64,000 nucleotides of DNA from Schizochytrium sp. CCTCC M209059 (Eukaryota; Sar; Bigyra; Thraustochytrida; Thraustochytriidae), in contig KN805395.1 in assembly GCA_000818945.1 (NCBI GenBank), forward strand, positions 38,086 to 102,085, in the 5' to 3' direction. Below the pieces are notes generated by a model. The model was given only the letters and a program-made list of their open reading frames with translations, was not told the origin of the DNA and did no database searches. Positions 9,201 to 17,303 of this stretch are shown here, one piece after another. The stretch's first letter is position 1, and the number at the start of each line of letters is the position of its first letter. Made by a program: the position numbers and the translations under genes.

Positions 9201-12200
9201 CCAAACAAGGTGCGCAAACCCGAACTGCAAAGGCTCTTGAGGCTTTGCAGGCAGAACGCGACGATGCCAATTCCAAGCTACAGCAAGCCGGAGCACGCAT
9301 TGATCAGGTCGAGCTCGCCCTCCGCAAAGCAGAAAGTGATCGACAGGAGATCAATCGCGCGGCCGAGGATCGCGCAAGTAAATTGCAAGAGCGTTTGCAA
9401 ATTTTTGCAAAGGAAAAAGACGATGCGCTTGCGCAAGTTTCCCAGCTGCAAATCGCTTCAGAGCAACAAACTCGCATGCAAGACGAACTTCAAAACAAGC
9501 TGCAACATCTCGAAACGCAGGCAGGTCATGCTCGTGACCGCGAGCAAGCCCTTGAAAGATCCGTCGAGGAGGAGGCACAGGCGCGAAAAATGAGTGCTGA
9601 CGAGCTGCGCTCAGCGCATGAGCGAGCACAGAGACTTGACGCGCAACTGCAAAATCAAACGAAAGCGCTAAAAGATCTTGCTGCACAACATGCGTTAGCA
9701 GCTACGGAGCGAGATGAAGCGCTACGACGTCTTGATCAAGGCAAAGAAGAACTTGCACAGCTTCAAGCGCAGCTTGCTGGCCTCGAAGAAGCCTCGAAGA
9801 AAGAGCAAACATCATTTGCGCGAGATAATGCCGACCGCGAGGGCGTTATTGCCACTCTTGAGGAGGAACTTGCAAAGGCTACACGACGCAATGCGGAGCA
9901 AAGCGAGGCGCTCGAGGTTCTTCGCAAGTCTTCAGCTTCACTTGAAAAGCATCACGCTGAGCAGAGTGAAATGCTTGCATCCTTGCGCAAGTCCTCCAAA
10001 TCGCATGCCGAGCGCACCAGCGCGGCAGAAAAAGAGGCGACGAGGACTCGCGAGGCGCTCTCTGCGTCCCTAAAGGAGACACAACAAGAGCTTGCGCTTT
10101 TGCAGGAACAGTTGGAAAATTCCGAGGCGAGGGCTGAGAAGCTTCGCAGCGAACTCGCTGAGGTAAAACGCGTTCATGAGAGTCTCATTCATGAGCGAGA
10201 TGGTTCACAGTCACAAGTCGAATCGGAACGGGCAAAGCTCACCAATCTGCGCCAGGAACTTGCACAAGCGCAAAAGGTTGCGGAATCTCAGGACGAACGT
10301 GTGGCGAGTTTGTCTCAAGAAGTGAAAACACAAGCCGAGGCTCTAGCTCTCGCGAACGACAAACTCGCGGAACTTCGAGCAGAACTGCAGGCGACAATCC
10401 ATGCACGTGAGGAACTTGCAGAGAAAGAGAAACGTTGGCAAAGCGAGGCCGCAGAAAGAGCCAAGGATGCAAAGCGCTCACACGAAGAAGCCTTGGGTAG
10501 GGCAAACGATGGTCTTCGCGTGCTCGAAGAAAAACTGGCAGAGGCAAGCGATGAATCACAAGCGCTACGAGGCGAGCTGACAAGCGCCAAAGACGAGATC
10601 AGCAAGCTCGAAGGCAAACTTGCTGATTCAACTTCCAAGACCAACTTCCTTGAGGAAACTGTGAACGCTTCAAAACGTTCATTGGAAGAGTCCAAGGAAG
10701 AAACTCGTGCGTATCACAGAGAGATGTCCAGGGCAAAGGCCGAAGCTGAATCGTATGCCACGAGTTTGCGTCAAGCGAATCAAGAACTCGATCGTCATAA
10801 AGACGCCGCGACGCGAGCAAGCAAAGAGATCGAATCGCAAAAGGACGCCTTGGTCAAGGCAAACGAGGAAATCACTGGTCTAAAGCGCTCTGTGCAAATG
10901 ACGCAAGACGAGCTAGCGCAGCGCGACCATCTGATCAAAGGACTTCGATTGGAGCTCAAAGAGGCGAAACGAGCCCACGAACAGGCTGTGGCAGCCTTGG
11001 AGATCGAGTTCTCAGAAACAACACGACATCGAGATGAAGACCTCGCCAAGTCGCAGGAAGAGCTCCGCAAAGTTCTTCTTGCGCACGACCTGGCAACATC
11101 CAAATCACAGCAAGACCATCGAGAAGCTCGGTATGCCGCAGAAGCAGAGCTGTCGAGTCAACGCGATAGGGTCGCGGAGCTGGAAAAGCAAAAGGAGCGG
11201 CTTGGTCGAGAATCAGCCAGCAACCTTGCCAAGGAAGCCGTACGGCTGCAAGAGACTAGCGCCAGACTCACGCAAGCTCAATCAAAGCTCGAGTCGAAAA
11301 ATGAGCAAGTGCGGGACTTGCAGGTCCGTCTCGAGCGTGCTTTGCTCATGAGCCCTGGCGACGAGACTATCTGGAAGGAGGCGATCAATGCAGCCGGGGC
11401 CGACGCGCGTAACGGGCCTCCAACAAGTTTGGTGGAAGCCGCGGAAGTGGTGAAACAGCTGCTCGAGAACCGATCTGAGATACACCGGCGTCTGGACGAG
11501 CTTTCTGCAACGTGCGAGGAGCTGAGGGCAGCTGCGAAAGATCGAGAGTCTGAACGCGTCCGAGAGCTTTCGGATCAATCCAACGCTGCCTCTGCGGAGC
11601 GCGAGAGTGCCATGCGCGAAATAGATAGTCTTCGAGGTCGGCTCAAGGTGCAAAATGAATGGGTAGAAGACCTCAAAAAACAGCGCGCGAGCCTCGACGA
11701 GTCTCTTTCGGCGAGCTCTCGTGAAGTGGAGCGGCTGCGGGCGGCGCTCGAGGACGTCGGCCACATTCAGCAGGAACTCGGATGTCTGCGCGCAGAGAAT
11801 GCAGGGCTAAAGGCAGCGCACACTGATCGCCTGGCTCGGGCTGAGGCAACGAGCAGTCGTCTCGAAGCGGAGCGACGTGCGGACCAAGCTCGTCTTGCAC
11901 AGTACGCGAAGAAGCTCGAACACGTTCGGAAAGTGCAGCAAACTTGGACCCAGGATCGTCAGCGCGTCAAGCGTGTCATGGCCGAGGCCATGGCGGGTAT
12001 GTATGGATCTCTGGAAGGTGTTTTTGATCGGCTGAGCCAGAAGAAGTTGGGGACGCGCTTGGCCCGTTTGAGCGGTCATGTAAATAATTTGGCAAACCTT
12101 CGTCGGGGAAGTATTTCAAAGGTCAGTGATACGACTATGTCCCGGCTGCAAGACCATAATCGTCATCGTCGTCAGCAGCAGCAACAACAACAACAACAGA

Positions 12201-13219
12201 GACGAGGGCATTGCACCACGGCGCCACCTCTTGCGCCACCATTCCGTTCAACCAAAGGCGAAGAAGAGCAGCCCCAGGCTGATGGGGAAGAGTTCGACGA
12301 GCGACGATGGGACAACGCAAAGCAGCAAGGACAGCGGCGAAGAAAACAAGTACCAATTGCGGAGACAACAAACATGCCAAGGCACCGTGCAGGCAGAGCT
12401 CGTTTGGCTCAGCACGGAAAGGAAATAAAGTCTGAGCTCAAGTCCGTACGTCGCACGCAAGAGCAACTTTTACAAGAAGTCAAGGAGCAAGAAAATACTG
12501 GCGCAGGTCTAGTCGACTTGGCTATGCAAAGGCGGTCCCGCAATCGCCTGGGGCTTGGATCCAGGGGTGCATCTTTGTCCTCGTCAATCGGGCCCTCACG
12601 CGACGAGAAAGCCACGCAGGAGCATGCTGACGAGGGCGCGGGACTAGGCGAGTACAAACTCGGTGTACTGCAAGCTTGCCTTCGTGGGGACATTGAAGGT
12701 TTGGCTCAGGCCTTGTCCGTGGGTTTTATCCGGAGCGACTTTGACGACAACTTTTTGCCCTTGCATCGCACGATTTCAGGGTTCCACTTCCATGGAAGCA
12801 GCGAGCGCGCAATTCGAGCACTGGACCTCTTGGTACACAAGGGCGCTCCTGTGAATGCGCGGGATGTCGCTGGCAACACGGTTCTGCACAAGGCGCTTCA
12901 GGTAGTTCCCGGGGATTCAATTTTGGCTGTCCTTCGTGCTCTGCTTCGACTTGGCGCCGATGTCAAAGCTGTCAACAAGTTAGGAGACACGCCTGTGCAC
13001 ACAGAACTCCGCCGTCTGCGCAGCGCAACGCCAGCTGTCGTGCGCGAACTCGTCGCCGCCGGCGCTCGAAGTGGTCCTGCGCAAGGCGCGCGGTCCCATA
13101 GTAAGGTGCCGGCGCCCGCGGTGCTTCTGGAGGCCATTCTGCGCGAAGCAGGGCGCGACGCCTCGCGCGCGCATCTCGAGCTCCTCGAGTTTCTACGCGC
13201 GCAAAATGGTGTTTGGTAG
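6266..13219 (+). CDS. giant kinesin with coiled coil and C-terminal ankyrin repeats
   Basis: Microtubule motor of 2317 residues. The N-terminal motor domain (about 8-410) shows the P-loop GSTGSGKTHT (Ser replaces the usual Gln), switch I NEHSSRSHAIL, switch II LVDLAGSERL and a neck-side YAERAKKIENR. A near-continuous Glu/Gln/Ala-rich coiled coil then runs from about 410 to 1900, as in CENP-E-type kinesins. A basic linker follows, with a polyglutamine run near 1970. From about 2128 to the end come ankyrin-type repeats (DVAGNTVLHKALQ; LLRLGADVKAVNKLGDTPVH). The open frame extends upstream to 5855, but that part overlaps the opposite gene. The ATG at 6266, just before GGSGGRENIRVVVRIRP, is the right start. 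I cannot assign the subfamily firmly. No gaps or stops interrupt the 7-kb frame. Confidence 0.92.
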   Translation: MAGGSGGRENIRVVVRIRPDEVRPGSKDVKKARAAKGGAATSSSLTSSLTSSSQARTEKTGASCVRQVSQASLEVLRGDKPRTFHFDRIFGPETAQEDVYAAVDPLVASTIQGYNATIFAYGSTGSGKTHTISGAPGCEGIIPRAVHRIFALAGELADREADGIVLVQMGYVELYNNQFKDLLYSHAQHGDASSSASTATSAAATSSARSTSHRIELHTTKSGSVFLSGTPSLHTPVTSAQEALRLIQLGSRNRAVGATDCNEHSSRSHAILTFYVESRIPSANGATSVAKLGKLHLVDLAGSERLTLSKAEGQTLTETQNINLSLSTLGDVLSALSRLHSSGSKASSRRAATAADRACVPYRNSKLTFLLKDSLGGNSKTLMIATIRTPDLYQQQTLMTLMYAERAKKIENRIQLNTDTEGDSKAAALVAEVERLKMQLRKREADFERLSRQTTAGNGGPLDAASERHRMEQLAKLAQENELEKDRLEACLRQVVHNHASTLTVQQEKYSSLQFKLAEYKDVFDKQRVEIETLRESIRELANGATEDEVEEMKAMVEKLARALGAARQEALVQANHVKQLEHQLRAARERVRGQSSQHGAAQLQVDELRDQLKTSRHQYEALKSASVDTLRELERVRRAETAQKLRITALEQEQEQTQTQLQRAEQTAASSASEPCETCVTTRAKYDAAIASLHEQIRETLLDKDTQLHELTQEREQLRAQKQELEAQKSSVLTAASEAQALAAEMQSQRDALRSQLQAAQERAQKADALEIRLNNAEKEGARFKQNAAAERERREREFNALQHTAKALKSQLAEADAQTSSLEEVKSALVQVRAQLTDAKRTVEQKASRLAELDAQLESERIAASKRERALHERLDALHKEHTQTMQNEKTFADALEALRQKHTEAVHRAETLERERNSLQAEAQGRSASLAQQLKDADAAQKELRDQLLAAFDEAAKARHERDTALDRAETLIQQAKQGAQTRTAKALEALQAERDDANSKLQQAGARIDQVELALRKAESDRQEINRAAEDRASKLQERLQIFAKEKDDALAQVSQLQIASEQQTRMQDELQNKLQHLETQAGHARDREQALERSVEEEAQARKMSADELRSAHERAQRLDAQLQNQTKALKDLAAQHALAATERDEALRRLDQGKEELAQLQAQLAGLEEASKKEQTSFARDNADREGVIATLEEELAKATRRNAEQSEALEVLRKSSASLEKHHAEQSEMLASLRKSSKSHAERTSAAEKEATRTREALSASLKETQQELALLQEQLENSEARAEKLRSELAEVKRVHESLIHERDGSQSQVESERAKLTNLRQELAQAQKVAESQDERVASLSQEVKTQAEALALANDKLAELRAELQATIHAREELAEKEKRWQSEAAERAKDAKRSHEEALGRANDGLRVLEEKLAEASDESQALRGELTSAKDEISKLEGKLADSTSKTNFLEETVNASKRSLEESKEETRAYHREMSRAKAEAESYATSLRQANQELDRHKDAATRASKEIESQKDALVKANEEITGLKRSVQMTQDELAQRDHLIKGLRLELKEAKRAHEQAVAALEIEFSETTRHRDEDLAKSQEELRKVLLAHDLATSKSQQDHREARYAAEAELSSQRDRVAELEKQKERLGRESASNLAKEAVRLQETSARLTQAQSKLESKNEQVRDLQVRLERALLMSPGDETIWKEAINAAGADARNGPPTSLVEAAEVVKQLLENRSEIHRRLDELSATCEELRAAAKDRESERVRELSDQSNAASAERESAMREIDSLRGRLKVQNEWVEDLKKQRASLDESLSASSREVERLRAALEDVGHIQQELGCLRAENAGLKAAHTDRLARAEATSSRLEAERRADQARLAQYAKKLEHVRKVQQTWTQDRQRVKRVMAEAMAGMYGSLEGVFDRLSQKKLGTRLARLSGHVNNLANLRRGSISKVSDTTMSRLQDHNRHRRQQQQQQQQQRRGHCTTAPPLAPPFRSTKGEEEQPQADGEEFDERRWDNAKQQGQRRRKQVPIAETTNMPRHRAGRARLAQHGKEIKSELKSVRRTQEQLLQEVKEQENTGAGLVDLAMQRRSRNRLGLGSRGASLSSSIGPSRDEKATQEHADEGAGLGEYKLGVLQACLRGDIEGLAQALSVGFIRSDFDDNFLPLHRTISGFHFHGSSERAIRALDLLVHKGAPVNARDVAGNTVLHKALQVVPGDSILAVLRALLRLGADVKAVNKLGDTPVHTELRRLRSATPAVVRELVAAGARSGPAQGARSHSKVPAPAVLLEAILREAGRDASRAHLELLEFLRAQNGVW
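12172..12198 (+). repeat. CAG/CAA polyglutamine tract in kinesin
   Basis: Mixed CAG and CAA codons give an uninterrupted run of nine glutamines between the coiled coil and the ankyrin domain. Confidence 0.9.
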
Positions 13220-13792
13220 CAAAAGTAGCAAGGCTGAGCGCGACGAATTCATCTTTCTTTGGTTTTTCCCCCACTTGCTCTGCGCACGACGACGTCGTAC
13301 CCCCGCGGCTTACTTTTCCCTGCTAGGGCTGCGCTGCTGCGCTTGGTCAAAGATTCTGTCTGCTCGCTCGTCCGCCGCGCCGGGCCGGCACATCTCTCCC
13401 CCCGCGCATTCCAACGCCTTCGTCGTCCTCCCCATCCTTCTCCGTCCGCAGCCCGTTGCAGCAGCAGAGCCGGCGTGCCGCCCTCCCTTCTCCGCGCGGG
13501 GGCCGCGTTTGCACGTGCCGCGTTCCCGTTCTTCGTGCACATCCGCATCACATCATCATCGCAAGGTGGCGGAGAGCGGGGCTGGACCCAGCCGCTAAGC
13601 TAAACCCGGGGTCCGAAGTGACCCACCAGCGGCGACCAGTGGCCAGCGGGGCGGAGAGAGAGGACTTGGGTGGTGGGTGGCGGAGGCGAGGCCTCGCTCG
13701 CCCGGCAAAGCGCAGACCTGGGCGCGGCGCGGCGCAGCAGACCTGTGCGCGGCGCGGCTCGGGCGGGCGCGGCGGGAGCGGCGCGCGGGGAG
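13220..13792. other. intergenic kinesin / NOC3
   Basis: 573 bases, GC-rich, with the 3' UTR of kinesin and the 5' UTR and promoter of NOC3. No supported gene. Open frames run through it only because of base composition. Confidence 0.5.
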
Positions 13793-16072
13793 ATGGGGCG
13801 CGGCGCGCGCAAGGGCGAGAAGGGCAAGAAGCGGCAGGAGGCGCGGGCCGATGAGGAGGAACTGGCCAAGACCGCCTTCGAGGTGCTCGACGACCTGAAC
13901 GAGAGCGACCTCGACGGCGACAGCGAGGAGGAGGCCAAGGAGAATGAGCTCGCGGAAACGCGCATGCGCAGGGCGAAGGAGGCGGACAGGGAACAGCGCG
14001 AGGCAGAGAGGCAAGCGCAGAGCGAAGAGTCCAAACTGCCCGTGAAGATGCCCGACGGCGCCGTGGCCAAGGCGCCCGACGGCAAGCAAGAGCAGGCCTG
14101 GCTCGAGGCCCCGGCTGCTGCGTCGCTCTCGCTCGTGTGGCAGCCCGGCGAGCGCGCAGAGGCTGGCAAAGCCGAAAGGAAGAGCGATCGTGCTGGCAAG
14201 AAAGAGACGGACGAGGACGCCAAGGACAAGAAGAAAAAGCTGAACCGAGAGGAGCGGCTTCGCGAAAAGCAATCGGAGCGCGCCAAGGCCCTTGCCGAAT
14301 TCGAGGCCCTCAATGCCGCGGGCGTGCTTGTGCGCCGCGAGGAGAAGAAACTAGAGATTGCTGAGGCCGCACAAAATTTGCTGTCAACGCCAGAAGCAGG
14401 GGTAAGCTCCAAGACGGCGGGCGGATCTCCGATGAAGGCCCTCTTGCGGCTCGCTGGCGAGGATCCCGACAAACACGTCCGCAAACTGGGTCTGCTCTCC
14501 TTGATGGCAGTGTTCCGGGACATTCTGCCCGGCTACCGAATTCGCGAGGCGAGCGCAGCGGAAACGAATGTCAAACAAAAGAAGGAGGTGCGCAAATTGC
14601 GCGAATACGAACGGGACCTGCTGCAAAGCTACCAGGGCTTTTTGAAAATCATCCACACAGAGATTACGGCGGGAATTGGGCCCTCTGGCGAGCTCTTTGC
14701 GGATGTGCGCTCAGCGAAAGGCAAGGGCGCTCTGGAGGACGTCGAGAAACGCGGCGCGCGCAAGCTGCCCAAAGCAAAGTCCATGGCTCTCGCGGCCGTT
14801 CGGGCGCAGTGCACCATGCTGGTGAGCAAGCCACATTTCAACTTTCGCGAGAATCTTTTGGCCAACATTATTCCCCAGCTAAACAGCCGATACTCTGACG
14901 TGCGTGCGCAAGCCACGGCGTGTGTCGCGACTCTCCTTGGCGACGATCCTAGCGGCGATGCCACTCTTGAGATTGTCACCTTTATCAGCAAATTTGTGCG
15001 TCTTCGCAACAACGGCGAGCGCGATGGCGTGCACCCGGATGTCATTGACGTTCTCCAGCACTGCGTTCTTACAGGAGACATGAAGGACGACGTGCGGATC
15101 GAAAAGGCCAAGAAGAAGAAGAAGAAGCGCAAGTTGACCCGTCGTCAGGGCGACGAGGTTGCTCTCAGCCTTGCTCAGGCCGAAGCCGAGTCGGACGTTA
15201 CACATCGATTTGCTAAGAACGTTGAGGCCCTGCGTGAGCTCTTTACCATGTATCTTCGATGCCTCAAGTATGCGCCCACAACTTCGCTTCTCACGTGCGT
15301 CCTGCGCGGTGTCTCCTCTTATGTCCACTTGATCAATCTTGATATTGCGCAATCGCTCGTGGCGGTGCTCATTAACATGATCAAAGTCGACGCCGTGGAA
15401 CTAGGCACCGGCTTGCAGGCTGTGCACACCATTGCGCTGACGCTGCGAGGTCCTGGAGCAGCCATTCAAGTCGACGAATCGGAGGTTGTCGCATACTTTT
15501 ATCGCCAGCTGCTCAAGCTGGCTACGGCTGAGTCGGATCGTGCTCGCCATGTTCAGATCATCATCAAGTGCGTTGATGTGCTCTTTCTGGGACGCAAACT
15601 GTACCAGCAGTCGCGAGCGGCGGCCGTGGCTACTCGGCTTAGCATCGTGGCCTCGGTGATGCCCCCTCACGCCTGTCTGGCGCTCATTGCGACCGTGCGC
15701 ATGCTTACCATGCGCTACGCCTCGGCGTGTCGGACGTTGTTTGACAAGGATGCTGAGCAGGTAGAGGGTGCCAACGCATTAGCGCTTGGCGTTATTCCCT
15801 CGCCGCTCGACGCGACGTCGAATGTGGATCCTGGTCTCACTCGTCTCGATACTCCTGCGCTTTGGCCACTCGCACAGCTTCGCTTTCACTTTCACCCCCA
15901 GGTTCGTGCCATGGCGCACAAGGCGCTTCAACGCCAGCCCGTACTCCCTAACGAGCGCGCGATGGTACAATTTGAGGCCTATAATCCGTATCGGAACGGC
16001 TTTCGCTTCAATCCGCCTATTCCCAAGGCGCCGGTGCAGGCTCCTCGCAAAAAGCAAAAGCGCTCATCATGA
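13793..16072 (+). CDS. NOC3: nucleolar complex protein 3 (ribosome biogenesis)
   Basis: NOC3 pairs with NOC2 on pre-60S particles during nucleolar maturation and export, and has a second role in replication licensing in yeast. The 759-residue frame starts at the ATG at 13793 (MGRGARKGEKGKKRQ); the upstream extension of the frame has only a GTG. The first 200 residues are charged and nucleolar-like (Lys/Glu-rich). The NOC3 N-domain follows near 220: DPDKHVRKLGLLSLMAVFRD, then ILPGYRIREAS and KKEVRKLREYERDLLQSYQ. Helical HEAT-like segments continue to the C-terminal CBF/Mak21-type region (TLFDKDAEQ, then DPGLTRLDTPALWPLAQL, then HFHPQVRAMAHK). A Lys-rich run (KKKKKKRK) near 440 looks like a nuclear signal. 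Length and motif order fit the family. Confidence 0.93.
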   Translation: MGRGARKGEKGKKRQEARADEEELAKTAFEVLDDLNESDLDGDSEEEAKENELAETRMRRAKEADREQREAERQAQSEESKLPVKMPDGAVAKAPDGKQEQAWLEAPAAASLSLVWQPGERAEAGKAERKSDRAGKKETDEDAKDKKKKLNREERLREKQSERAKALAEFEALNAAGVLVRREEKKLEIAEAAQNLLSTPEAGVSSKTAGGSPMKALLRLAGEDPDKHVRKLGLLSLMAVFRDILPGYRIREASAAETNVKQKKEVRKLREYERDLLQSYQGFLKIIHTEITAGIGPSGELFADVRSAKGKGALEDVEKRGARKLPKAKSMALAAVRAQCTMLVSKPHFNFRENLLANIIPQLNSRYSDVRAQATACVATLLGDDPSGDATLEIVTFISKFVRLRNNGERDGVHPDVIDVLQHCVLTGDMKDDVRIEKAKKKKKKRKLTRRQGDEVALSLAQAEAESDVTHRFAKNVEALRELFTMYLRCLKYAPTTSLLTCVLRGVSSYVHLINLDIAQSLVAVLINMIKVDAVELGTGLQAVHTIALTLRGPGAAIQVDESEVVAYFYRQLLKLATAESDRARHVQIIIKCVDVLFLGRKLYQQSRAAAVATRLSIVASVMPPHACLALIATVRMLTMRYASACRTLFDKDAEQVEGANALALGVIPSPLDATSNVDPGLTRLDTPALWPLAQLRFHFHPQVRAMAHKALQRQPVLPNERAMVQFEAYNPYRNGFRFNPPIPKAPVQAPRKKQKRSS

Positions 16073-16393
16073 CTTGTCTTTGATTTGTAAAGGTTATAAA
16101 AGAGAAATCTCGAGCTGGAAGAATCTCATGAAAGGCTAAGTCTGACGTGGTAAAGGCGTCCGCGTTTGGACATTGTTTTTTGGTTTGTTTTTTTCCATTT
16201 CACCTTAGTTTTTTTCTTCTTCTTTTTCCTTGCTTCGCAAACAAAACCTCTTGCAATCTCACAAAAACGCCGGGAGCATTATCGAGCGCACAATGATCCC
16301 CTGTCCCGTGCGTGGGCTTTGCTGAGGAGCGCTGTCATTTCCTTCGTTTGCTCGTTCGACGATTCTCCATGGAGGGGAGTGTGATATAGTATA
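16073..16393. other. 3' regions of NOC3 (plus) and selenoprotein A (minus)
   Basis: 321 bases between convergent genes. On the minus strand it holds the candidate SECIS of selenoprotein A (16274-16353). A pyrimidine-rich tract near 16200-16240 may be the 3' end of NOC3. Confidence 0.5.
16274..16353 (-). promoter_or_regulatory. candidate SECIS element of selenoprotein A (weaker)
   Basis: In the minus-strand 3' UTR, ATGA (16338-16335) faces CGAT (16284-16281). Together they give the canonical SECIS quartet: U·U, G·A, A·G, then C·C. Next to the quartet lies a GCGC/GCGC helix (16332-16329 with 16289-16286). An unpaired AAA (16320-16318) follows, then a CCC/GGG mini-stem (16316-16314 with 16307-16305), as in form 2 elements. 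GAGCA/TGCTC (16353-16349 with 16278-16274) can form helix I. The weak point is the upper helix II: TCCTC/GGGGA pairs only if about seven bases bulge on the 3' side. Confidence 0.45.
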
Positions 16394-16699
16394 CTACTGC
16401 GCATAAAATCGGCGTACGGCTTCTTCGATTTCTGTCATGGCTCGTGAGCGCCGAGGCAGGTTCTTACGGGCGAGCCTCAGCTGATCCCCTGCCCAGATTA
16501 CCTCGCCGAGGCCGTCCTCCACGACCAGCTCGATCTGCGCCGCTCGGCTGAAGCTGCTGCTCTGGCCTTCGACATCTCGCACAAGTGCATTTGGCACCGC
16601 GGCCAGGATGCTCTGCCGCGCGGCCTCGAGCTCGCTGCGGCCCCCGTCTCACGAGAAATTCCACGCAGACCAGCGTATCACAACCTCGCGTCGCGACAT
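16394..16699 (-). CDS. candidate selenoprotein A (in-frame TGA = Sec17)
   Basis: A 101-residue protein if the TGA at 16651-16649 is read as selenocysteine; TAG at 16396-16394 ends it. It starts at ATG 16699 (MSRREVVIRW). The Sec context is WNFS-U-DGGRSELEAARQS. The later half (VVEDGLGEVIWAGDQLRLARK, then MTEIEEAVRRFY) matches paralogue B (17304-17588) throughout, and both copies carry TGA in the same column. A first beta strand, Sec, a helix, two strands and a final helix is the layout of the Rdx (SelW/SelH/SelT) thioredoxin-like fold. The usual Cys three residues before Sec is Asn here, and the protein has no Cys at all. A standard caller would stop at TGA or start at a GTG after it. Function presumably redox; the family is not one I can name. 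Confidence 0.75.
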
Positions 16700-17303
16700 T
16701 GCTCGCCAGCGCCGGTCTCGTCGCGAAAACAACAAGCACGCGCACTGGTCGGTCGATTGAGTTTTGTCAAGACGGCGAAGTGTGTATACCAGTACGCCAT
16801 AATAATAGTGGTATTCTCGTCGCTACGACAATGGCGACTGCTTATCTTGTCACATGAAAGCCTTTCGCCATAGAGACAGCCTACCTTCTGATTGGTAGGA
16901 CGTTCAAGATGACATTTTGCGAGGCCTTGAATGGAGTGCAAATAAAGGCTCAACGATTACCATTGTCATGAAGAGAAACAAGAGAAAGAAGTGATATCAT
17001 TTAATTTGATGATTTGAGGTTGTTGGCCTTCTCGGTTGATGGTGGCCTACTAATGCCCATGAGCTGAATTAGGCTAGGCCGGGTCAAGCCAGGCCTCTAG
17101 GATGGTCTCGACTGTCAAAAAACCTCTCTGCAAGGTGTTGCGCGCAAGAAAAGCGTGGTCGTGTATTCATTCTGACACGATAGGCTTCGAGCGGATCCTT
17201 CCCCAAGGAAATAGAGGGGTTTCAAGGATGCGCCGTCATCGTGCCCTCTTGCGCCCAAGCCCTTTTAACAAAGGTGGTTTGGACTCGTCACTGAAAATCG
17301 ATC
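16700..17303. other. spacer between the two selenoprotein genes
   Basis: 604 bases. On the minus strand the right end is the 3' UTR of selenoprotein B, including its SECIS (17182-17247). The left end must be the promoter and 5' UTR of selenoprotein A. No other gene is supported. Confidence 0.6.
17182..17247 (-). promoter_or_regulatory. SECIS element (form 2) of selenoprotein B
   Basis: A near-textbook eukaryotic SECIS in the minus-strand 3' UTR, starting 56 bases after the TAG stop. ATGA (17239-17236) faces CGAA (17189-17186), giving tandem G·A/A·G pairs. Helix II is the arm 17235-17224 against 17200-17189: ten of twelve positions pair (one G·U), with two C·C mismatches. The unpaired AAA (17222-17220) comes 13 bases after ATGA, the normal spacing. 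A CCCC/GGGG mini-stem (17219-17216 with 17204-17201) caps it, which defines form 2. AGGGC/GCCT can form helix I. Its partner in the ribosome would be SBP2 with the Sec-specific elongation factor. Pairing was done by eye, not by folding software. Confidence 0.8.

Noticed and set aside
16394..16597. A 67-codon stand-alone gene starting after the TGA
   Set aside because: It would start at GTG and drop the conserved N-terminus. The paralogue shows the true protein extends through TGA to the upstream ATG.
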